Source: an uncultured Clostridia bacterium (GTDB lineage Bacteria > Bacillota > Clostridia > Oscillospirales > Oscillospiraceae). From it: a stretch of DNA of 5,530 nt. Location of the stretch: positions 1 to 5,530 of the forward strand of contig CALCRH010000016.1 of NCBI GenBank assembly GCA_937894515.1, written 5' to 3'. The stretch's first letter is position 1, and every line of letters begins with the position of its first letter. This document shows, piece by piece, positions 1 to 4,679 of this stretch. The translations under genes and the position numbers were made by a program. The notes beneath the pieces were generated by a model, which searched no databases, had not been told where the DNA came from, and saw nothing but the letters and a program-made list of their open reading frames with translations.

Positions 1-1437
1 GATACGGGAATCCATATTCCCGATGATCGTATCGGCATTATCCTTATAGATCGCCTTTAACTGAGATTGCGCCTGCAAGACAAGGCAGGCGGAGATCTCA
101 CGGCTTCGGATGGTTGCCACCAGCTTTTCCAGATTCGGTATCTGACCGATATTTGCTGCTTCGTCGATGAGACATCGGACGTGAACAGGCAGTTTACCGC
201 CATATTCATCATCGGCCTTTTCACACAGCAGGTTAAATAACTGCGTGTAAATCATGGAGATGAGGAAATTGAAGGTCGTGTCTGTGTCCGACATGATGAG
301 AAACAATGCCGTCTTCTGATACCGCTTGTCATTCTTGTCCTCCGGGTGCAGATAAATCTTGTCTCCCAACGTATCAAGCTCCAGTTCATCGTAGGCTGTG
401 ATTTCCCGCAGCTCCGCAATGTCAAAGGGAGCAAGACGCGCACCGGCAGAAACGAGAATGCTTTTCAGTGTCTTGCCCGCCGCCAGCTTGAACTTCACAT
501 ACTGCCTGACGGCAAAGTGATTCGGCTCTTCTGCGGCAAGCTCGTCAAAGAGCTTGTCCACGGGATTTTTGAAGCCTTCGTCTTCCTCACGCACCTCCAT
601 GGCGTTGATGAACTCGATCAGCGTGGAGAAGTTCTGTTCTTCTTTCGGCGCTTCATAGTGGATATATCCGATCAGCGCCGTATAGAGCAGGGTTTCCGCC
701 TTCGTCCAAAACTCATCGCCGCCTTTTTGGTCGCCCTTGGTATTGGCAATCAGCGTTGTCACCAGCTTCAAAATGTCCTTTTCGCTGTGGATATACGCAA
801 ACGGGTTATAGTGCATCGACTTTTTGAAATTGATGGTGTTCATGATCTTGATGCGATAGCCGTTCATCAGAAGCAGTTTTCCACATTCCGTCACGACGCT
901 TCCTTTCGGGTCGGTCACGACAAAAGAACAGGGGTATTTCTCCGATGTGCATTGCATCAGATTGGGTTTCAGCCAAAAACGGGTTTTACCGCTGCCGGAG
1001 CCGCCGATCACCAGCACATTTTTGTTTCGTGCGGTTTTCGGGTCTTTTGGACGGTTATTCATCGTTAAGGATTCCGTCTTTGTCAGAATGACGTTGTTTT
1101 CAAACGCCGGATCGACATAGGGCTTGATGTCCTCCGCCGTTCCCCAGCGGGCAGAGCCGTATTCGAGGTTCTTTCTGAACTTCTTGGCGTTTCTGCCTTT
1201 GAGATAGACTGCCAGCCGAAGAAGCAGGGCGAGGATAATGCCGACGCAGAGATCGGTGGGATGAAAGCTCGGTGCAAGGGACTGAAACGCAGAGCGCAAG
1301 CCCTCCATGATATACACTGCCTTTTGAGAGAAGCCCACGCCGGGGGCAAGCCGCGCGGCCTGCCCCAGCTTGGTGGCAAAGAGAGCGACGAACACATACG
1401 GAATATTCGGAAGTACGATCTTCTTGATGTTCTTCAT
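1..1437 (-). CDS. virD4: VirD4/TraG-family type IV coupling protein (CD1115-like), 3' end outside window
   Basis: This inner-membrane ATPase links the relaxase-DNA complex to the conjugative channel. I translated 479 codons from the ATG at 1437 down to the window edge without a stop; the C-terminal part is missing. A hydrophobic stretch lies at about residues 11-22 and a clearer membrane segment at 63-79. The Walker A motif GGSGSGKT is at 145-152, VVTDPKGS at 173-180, and the Walker B region CLIDEAANIGQIP at 422-434. Conserved family blocks follow (IRSREISA, QAQSQLKAIYKDNADTI). The start is fixed by an ATGA overlap with the upstream PcfB-family gene, so translation is probably coupled. From memory, close relatives read DEFANIG in Walker B and lack residues of about 361-374; both differences need an alignment. 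The family call is firm; the assignment to the Tn1549/CTn4 group rests on recalled similarity. Confidence 0.95.
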   Translation of the reverse strand, partial: MKNIKKIVLPNIPYVFVALFATKLGQAARLAPGVGFSQKAVYIMEGLRSAFQSLAPSFHPTDLCVGIILALLLRLAVYLKGRNAKKFRKNLEYGSARWGTAEDIKPYVDPAFENNVILTKTESLTMNNRPKDPKTARNKNVLVIGGSGSGKTRFWLKPNLMQCTSEKYPCSFVVTDPKGSVVTECGKLLLMNGYRIKIMNTINFKKSMHYNPFAYIHSEKDILKLVTTLIANTKGDQKGGDEFWTKAETLLYTALIGYIHYEAPKEEQNFSTLIEFINAMEVREEDEGFKNPVDKLFDELAAEEPNHFAVRQYVKFKLAAGKTLKSILVSAGARLAPFDIAELREITAYDELELDTLGDKIYLHPEDKNDKRYQKTALFLIMSDTDTTFNFLISMIYTQLFNLLCEKADDEYGGKLPVHVRCLIDEAANIGQIPNLEKLVATIRSREISACLVLQAQSQLKAIYKDNADTIIGNMDSRI

Positions 1438-1892
1438 CGCTCCAGCTCCTTTTTCTTGGTACGGTCAACTACAACAGATTTGAGCATTTCCTTGAAATGC
1501 TGGAGCTTTTGAAGCACGGAAGGACGCTTTTCTTTGTCGAGCTGTTTTGCCGTATATTCCTTGAAGGCGGCGGTCATGGCATCCATGTCACCGGATTTGA
1601 AGAACACAAGATACCGGTTTTCGCCCTTGACCTTGAACGGTGCAAAGTCGATGCCGTATTTCTGTGCCACACGGTTAAAGGAGCCGATGTTATCGTTGGT
1701 CACTTCGATGCTCTGCATCCCTTTGTTCTGCGCGGCAAGCTGTTTGACGGTCATTTTGCCGCTGGGCGCGGTATGCTGTCTCTTTTGGTATTCCTGTATC
1801 AGCTTGGAAAGCGCCTGACGCAGCTCGCGCTCGGAGAGCTTGGCACAGCCCTCAATTAAAACGACGATGCGGTGTTCCACATCTTCCTGCAT
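1434..1892 (-). CDS. pcfB: PcfB family protein (DUF3801)
   Basis: This is a 152-residue soluble, basic protein. The core from about residue 46 to 118 contains MTVKQLAAQNKG, IEVTNDNIGSFNRVAQKYGI, YLVFFKSGD and AFKEYTAKQL, which I recognise as the DUF3801/PcfB pattern. In the enterococcal plasmid pCF10, PcfB works beside the coupling protein PcfC. The position directly before virD4, with a 4-bp ATGA overlap, suggests the same partnership here. The N-terminal 40 residues look helical and charged, and the C-terminus is Lys-rich. The ATG at 1892 is preceded by GAGGTGAG (1896-1903), whose GTGA includes the stop codon of the upstream small gene. The exact biochemical role is not visible from the sequence. 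Confidence 0.9.
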   Translation of the reverse strand: MQEDVEHRIVVLIEGCAKLSERELRQALSKLIQEYQKRQHTAPSGKMTVKQLAAQNKGMQSIEVTNDNIGSFNRVAQKYGIDFAPFKVKGENRYLVFFKSGDMDAMTAAFKEYTAKQLDKEKRPSVLQKLQHFKEMLKSVVVDRTKKKELER

Positions 1893-1896
1893 AATC

Positions 1897-2022
1897 TCAC
1901 CTCATTTCTTTGTCACCGACCTTCCACTCCCGTTCCGACCTTGCGCCAACCACGATACAGCAGTAGAGCGCAAACGCATTGAAAATAGCGATTACGCCCA
2001 AAATAATAAAGAAAATTTTCAT
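1897..2022 (-). CDS. Small single-pass membrane protein of the conjugation operon (41 aa)
   Basis: An ATG at 2022 opens a 41-codon frame ending in TGA at 1897-1899. Residues 3-26 are almost wholly hydrophobic (FFIILGVIAIFNAFALYCC and onward), followed by a charged tail with RSEREWKVGDKE. It therefore looks like a one-span membrane peptide with a short, probably cytoplasmic, tail. A GGAG lies nine bases upstream of the ATG. Its stop codon lies inside the Shine-Dalgarno of the PcfB-family gene, so the two are probably translated as a coupled pair. Small membrane proteins at this place are common in Firmicute conjugative elements, but I cannot name a family. Two adjacent cysteines (about residues 21-22) lie in the membrane segment. 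The function is unknown. Confidence 0.75.
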   Translation of the reverse strand: MKIFFIILGVIAIFNAFALYCCIVVGARSEREWKVGDKEMR

Positions 2023-2031
2023 TTCGTTATA

Positions 2032-2068
2032 CTCCGTCCAATCAATACCGAGGACGGCGGTCAACCGC
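2032..2068 (-). promoter_or_regulatory. Two adjacent inverted repeats over the ribosome site of the 41-aa gene
   Basis: On the minus strand a GCGG-TTGA-CCGC hairpin (2057-2068) adjoins a second inverted repeat, CCGTCC / GGACGG (arms 2052-2057 and 2034-2039, 12-base loop). The GGACGG arm runs into the GGAG Shine-Dalgarno at 2032-2035, two bases of which lie in the stem. Folding could therefore limit initiation of the small membrane-protein gene and, by coupling, of pcfB and virD4. The inverted repeats are seen directly; a regulatory role is inference, and short stems can occur by chance. I saw no convincing -35/-10 pair between 2041 and 2207. Confidence 0.35.
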
Positions 2069-2133
2069 TTTTCGCCTCGTTATGTTTCTTTTGTGTTATG
2101 GAAAATCATTTCGCAACTGAACGGCTTACAGCA

Positions 2134-2175
2134 CTAAGGCGGAAATACCCGGAAGTACGAAAACAGTTTGTGCAT
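2134..2175 (-). CDS. Possible 13-codon leader peptide ending Pro-Pro-stop
   Basis: After the terminator that ends the replication gene, an AAAGGAGCG ribosome site (AGGAG at 2183-2187) stands seven bases before an ATG at 2175. The frame reads MHKLFSYFRVFPP and then TAG. The site is as good as those of the true genes nearby, yet the frame is tiny and no longer frame follows. It could be a regulatory leader for the transfer genes downstream, a remnant of a degraded gene, or chance. A Pro-Pro just before a stop is known to slow release on ribosomes, which makes a leader role imaginable. The peptide matches nothing I recognise. Confidence 0.3.
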   Translation of the reverse strand: MHKLFSYFRVFPP

Positions 2176-2207
2176 AGCGGCGCTCCTTTCTTCTTGTTTC
2201 TGGGCAT

Positions 2208-2232
2208 AAAAAAAGACGGCTTATTCGCCGCC
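2208..2232 (-). terminator. Intrinsic terminator overlapping the repA stop codon
   Basis: Read on the minus strand, GGCGGC and GCCGTC form a six-pair stem (one G-U pair) around the loop GAATAA, followed directly by seven T residues. The loop contains the TAA stop of the replication initiator. This is a compact but classical Rho-independent terminator. It would partly separate the replication/pilus transcript from the conjugation genes to the left. No strong promoter is visible after it, so readthrough is likely to matter. Confidence 0.65.
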
Positions 2233-3057
2233 GTAAAAATCATGATTGACCAGCATGGCATAGTGGTTATCAATGGTGGATACCACATTGAACAGGGCTG
2301 CCATGAGGTATGCTTTGGTGTTATGAACAAGGGTGGTGTTTTCTCTGATACCGTCCATTACTTTTTCGATGTGTCCGGCATCTATTTTTCGGAATCGCTC
2401 CTGTACATACTCTGTAGGATACTCTGCGTCACGCCCCAGCTTGATCGTCTTACTTCGGTTCATAGCGACCTCCACCATAATCTCTACCAGTTCATCCAGT
2501 TGATCGCGGTCAATTCGCTCAAGAAGGATGTTGTATTCGATCTGTTCTTGGATTTCTTTTCTCACCGTCCTTCCGTCCGTCAGTCCCGAAGGGGAGTAAG
2601 AAGGAAAGAATGAATGAGTAGTTGATTGATAAGTATTTTCTTTTTGGTTATTTGATTTGTTAGTATTTAATTGCGCGGGGTTCTCCGTACAAGGACTACC
2701 CGTATCCGGCATATCCATATCCGGGTTTTCCGTATGTGGTGAAGCCGTATCAGGCACAGGCATTTGAGGGGTTTCATAGATGTTGTATTCCACGTCAGTG
2801 ATCCTGCCTTTGTCGTCGCGGATGCGGGTACGGACAAGATAGCCGCGCTGTTCCAACTCCTTGAGTGCGGAGCTGATGGAATCCACGCCGTCTTTACAGA
2901 TGGCGGCAAGCCCCCGTGTGGTGTAGTCCCATTCTTCGGGAAGGGAGAGCATCTTGGAGAGCAGTCCGCAGGCTTTGCAGGACAGTTCTCTATCCCGCAG
3001 ATGATAGTTGCTCATAAGCGTATAATCGCGGGTTTTGTGTACCCTGCATACTGCCAT
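2221..3057 (-). CDS. repA: Replication initiator protein A (winged-helix N-domain, DUF6017-type C-domain)
   Basis: This 278-residue protein should bind the element's origin and start replication of its circular form. Residues about 8-95 form a helix-turn-helix/winged-helix domain (DYTLMSNYHLRDRELSCKA, DYTTRGLAAI, ISSALKELEQRGYLVR, then a beta wing). Residues about 96-165 are a low-complexity linker with a pentapeptide repeat of the form P-[DHC]-[TM]-x-x, then an Asn/Gln/Thr-rich stretch. Residues about 166-278 match the DUF6017 pattern (IEYNILLERIDRDQLDELVEIM, IEKVMDGIRENT, YLMAALFNVVSTIDNHYAML). A perfect AGGAGGT (3065-3071) seven bases upstream fixes the ATG at 3057. The gene follows the last sortase by 37 bp with no terminator and no clear promoter between them, so it may depend on readthrough or on a promoter inside the sortase gene. 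No partition gene adjoins it in this window. Confidence 0.9.
   Translation of the reverse strand: MAVCRVHKTRDYTLMSNYHLRDRELSCKACGLLSKMLSLPEEWDYTTRGLAAICKDGVDSISSALKELEQRGYLVRTRIRDDKGRITDVEYNIYETPQMPVPDTASPHTENPDMDMPDTGSPCTENPAQLNTNKSNNQKENTYQSTTHSFFPSYSPSGLTDGRTVRKEIQEQIEYNILLERIDRDQLDELVEIMVEVAMNRSKTIKLGRDAEYPTEYVQERFRKIDAGHIEKVMDGIRENTTLVHNTKAYLMAALFNVVSTIDNHYAMLVNHDFYGGE
2621..2670. other. AT-rich stretch in repA, candidate unwinding element
   Basis: Hand counting gives 10 G/C in 50 bases (20%), far below the surrounding roughly 45-55%. It codes for the Asn/Gln/Thr-rich part of the linker. Inside it, a 17-base word recurs at an offset of exactly 30 bases (2622-2638 and 2652-2668), with 14 of 17 positions identical: TTGATT...AGTATTT. 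It lies about 10 bases beyond the 15-bp repeat array. The composition is observed; the role as an origin unwinding region is inferred from the layout. Confidence 0.45.
2680..2754 (-). repeat. Five tandem 15-bp direct repeats inside repA (iteron-like)
   Basis: On the minus strand five consecutive 15-base units follow the consensus CCNNRTAYGGNNNNN, with CC, TA and GG present in all five. The units start at 2754, 2739, 2724, 2709 and 2694. They encode the P-D-T-type pentapeptides of the RepA linker. All four Thr codons in the array are ACG, and the codon before each always ends in T. Conservation therefore extends to silent positions. This fits protein-binding DNA sites (iterons) as well as, or better than, a simple protein repeat, though recent tandem duplication is an alternative. 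Confidence 0.75.
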
Positions 3058-3094
3058 GGCTATTACCTCCTATTGCAGGTTTTATTCAATCAAG

Positions 3095-3787
3095 TTACAT
3101 ATTTTCGCTCGCTCTTTCACAATAGATGACCAACCTCTGTTTCCCGCCGCTGGCATAAGGGTGGCAGGTCAGAAGCGTTAAAAGGTCACGACCATTTTGT
3201 ACATAGATTTGCTTAATATCGGACGGCTCGATGATTTTTATCTCTGCCACCCGATAGTGCAGAGTACCCCACAGATTGGTCAGAAATACTTCGTCCCCTA
3301 TACCCAATTTATCCAAGTGGCGGAAATAGTCTGCACCGCTGTATCCACGATGCCCGGCAATCACACTGTTAGTACCCATGCCGCCAATGGGTAGACTGGT
3401 GTTGCTCAGATGTGCGGCACCCTTTGCCATATTTTCTTCCGTTGCCCCTAAATATACCGGCATAGAAAGGTCAATGGCAGGGATCGCAAGGATGCCGAAT
3501 ACACCGTCTTCAATGCCATAATCTATCAGATTAAAGCTGGTCTGCTCATAAGACCACGGATCGGTCAGGAGACTGTTTTGCTGTCCTACCAAGGCATCGT
3601 TATAATCCAACACGGCTGCATAAAGCTCCGCATACGGGATCTCTGCCTTTTCGGGCAACAAAAGAAATTTCTCCACCACTTTTGCCGTTTCCGAATTTAT
3701 ATGCCGGCGCTGAAACAGCGGTACGGCAGAGACAATCAAAGCTGCGAATAGCAGTATGATAGAAAAAATTATCCGCATACACCTCAT
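3095..3787 (-). CDS. srtC: Class C sortase with DPW lid motif
   Basis: This 230-residue membrane-anchored transpeptidase would join pilin subunits through the sorting-signal Thr and a pilin Lys. An N-terminal membrane segment (about residues 5-24) precedes the extracytoplasmic catalytic domain. The catalytic triad is visible: His146 in IAGHRGYSG, Cys208 in LLTLLTCHPYASGG, and Arg218 in KQRLVIYCER. Residues 76-78 are DPW, the lid motif that covers the active site in class C enzymes. There is no C-terminal membrane segment. The start at 3787 is chosen over the ATG three codons later because GGAGG lies five bases before it and because it makes an ATGA overlap with the upstream sortase. The class is well supported; the exact subunit specificity is not. 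Confidence 0.92.
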   Translation of the reverse strand: MRCMRIIFSIILLFAALIVSAVPLFQRRHINSETAKVVEKFLLLPEKAEIPYAELYAAVLDYNDALVGQQNSLLTDPWSYEQTSFNLIDYGIEDGVFGILAIPAIDLSMPVYLGATEENMAKGAAHLSNTSLPIGGMGTNSVIAGHRGYSGADYFRHLDKLGIGDEVFLTNLWGTLHYRVAEIKIIEPSDIKQIYVQNGRDLLTLLTCHPYASGGKQRLVIYCERASENM

Positions 3788-4608
3788 GCGCTCCTCCTTC
3801 TGAAAATGAAGTATCCGCTAAGCAGCAGAATAAATGCGCCAAGACTAATACCAAGCCCTCTCAAGTAGTGCTGCATCCATGTGGAGGCAACGGGTGTAGA
3901 AATCTCTGTGTCCGCCGCAAGAAGCTTGACTTCGGGGACTTCTGTCCGATGCCCTCGTACCAGTAGGCGATGCGTGTTGATGCCAAAAGGGGTACAGGTA
4001 ACTAATGTCACATAGTCCATGCCGTCCTCGATTGCCAAAAGAGAGGTGTCTGTTGGGTCTACCACACGAATTTGATCTATCTCATAAGCCAACGTCTGGT
4101 CCAGCACATGAATTAAGAAGGTGTCTCCCACGGTGAGCTTATCAATGTCTGAAAATAATTTGCTGGATGACATACCGCTGTGTGCCGAAAGAACGGCATG
4201 GGTGTTGCTCCCGCCCACAGGGAGTGAAGTCCCCATAACGTGTCCTACGGCTTGTTCCAGCGTTTTGGCATCTGTACCGTGGCAAATGGGAAGATATATG
4301 CCCAAAGATGGAATATCTACATAGCCCATGATCCCTTGACCTGTTATGTTCAGCAGTTCAGGGTAGGCATAAGTTGAAGTATTGCTGATGCCATCTGAGA
4401 GTAGAGTATTATAAGCGGCAGCGGCATCATAAGCGGCAATAAATTCCGCTGTCCCTGCTTTTTCCACAGCATTTGTATAGGCAGTTTTCAGGTCGGAATG
4501 ATACTTTTCTGACAGAATGTTTCCTATCAGGGGATAACACATCAGAAAAACGGCGAGCAGAAAGCAGATTACCGTGAGAATTCTGAAAAGTTTACTCCTC
4601 TTTTTCAT
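3784..4608 (-). CDS. srtC: Class C sortase with C-terminal membrane anchor, no DPW/DPF lid
   Basis: This is a 274-residue pilus-assembly sortase. Membrane segments lie at about residues 8-28 and 252-270, the latter ending FRRRSA. Both termini are therefore probably anchored, as in many class C enzymes. Catalytic residues are His143 in LSAHSGMSSSK, Cys205 in DYVTLVTCTPFGINTH, and Arg214 in RLLVRG. The region where a lid is expected (about 68-88) has no DPW or DPF. A GGAGG (4615-4619) lies six bases before the ATG. The gene lies just after the pilin and its hairpin, and overlaps the second sortase by ATGA, so the pair is probably made together. Its sequence differs from the second sortase almost everywhere outside the catalytic motifs, so this is not a recent duplication. 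Confidence 0.93.
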   Translation of the reverse strand: MKKRSKLFRILTVICFLLAVFLMCYPLIGNILSEKYHSDLKTAYTNAVEKAGTAEFIAAYDAAAAYNTLLSDGISNTSTYAYPELLNITGQGIMGYVDIPSLGIYLPICHGTDAKTLEQAVGHVMGTSLPVGGSNTHAVLSAHSGMSSSKLFSDIDKLTVGDTFLIHVLDQTLAYEIDQIRVVDPTDTSLLAIEDGMDYVTLVTCTPFGINTHRLLVRGHRTEVPEVKLLAADTEISTPVASTWMQHYLRGLGISLGAFILLLSGYFIFRRRSA

Positions 4609-4625
4609 AAGGAACCTCCAAACGA

Positions 4626-4664
4626 GTACGAGCCGGAGAAATTACAGGATTCTCCGGCTCATAC
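4626..4664 (-). terminator. 15-bp hairpin between pilin and sortase genes (attenuator or processing site)
   Basis: The arms 4626-4640 and 4650-4664 are complementary over 15 pairs with a single G-U pair, enclosing a nine-base loop. The centre is GAGCCGGAGAA / TTCTCCGGCTC. On the minus strand it starts 15 bases after the pilin stop, and the sortase ribosome site follows it within seven bases. The downstream tail is TCGTTTGG, a poor U-tract, so complete termination is unlikely. It most likely reduces sortase expression relative to pilin or protects the pilin mRNA 3' end. The hairpin is seen directly; the effect is inferred. Confidence 0.6.
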
Positions 4665-4679
4665 TTTAATCATTTGCTA

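Noticed and set aside
346..1068. 240-codon plus-strand open frame
   Set aside because: It lies opposite the clear VirD4 coding sequence with Walker motifs and has no ribosome site or recognisable protein pattern; a shadow frame.
1083..1468. Two minus-strand frames overlapping the start of virD4
   Set aside because: Both are alternate frames of the virD4 N-terminus; the true frame starts at 1437 and continues through the Walker motifs.
2040..2110. TTGACC as a -35 box for the transfer genes
   Set aside because: No suitable -10 lies 16-18 bases downstream; TATAAC is 27 bases away.
2276..2286. GTGG-ATA-CCAC inverted repeat within repA
   Set aside because: Only four pairs within coding DNA; expected by chance.
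2106..2330. Minus-strand frame with a possible internal 33-residue basic peptide beginning in the terminator T-run
   Set aside because: Most of it overlaps repA in another frame, and the internal ATG has a run of T instead of a ribosome site.
1840..2613. 257-codon plus-strand open frame crossing three minus-strand genes and the 2041-2207 spacer
   Set aside because: The part over the spacer reads plausibly, but the rest is antisense to pcfB and repA, no ribosome site precedes the start, and the sequence matches nothing I know.
2580..2760. DnaA boxes beside the putative origin repeats
   Set aside because: The nearest resemblance (TTATCAATC) has too many mismatches to TTATNCACA to claim.
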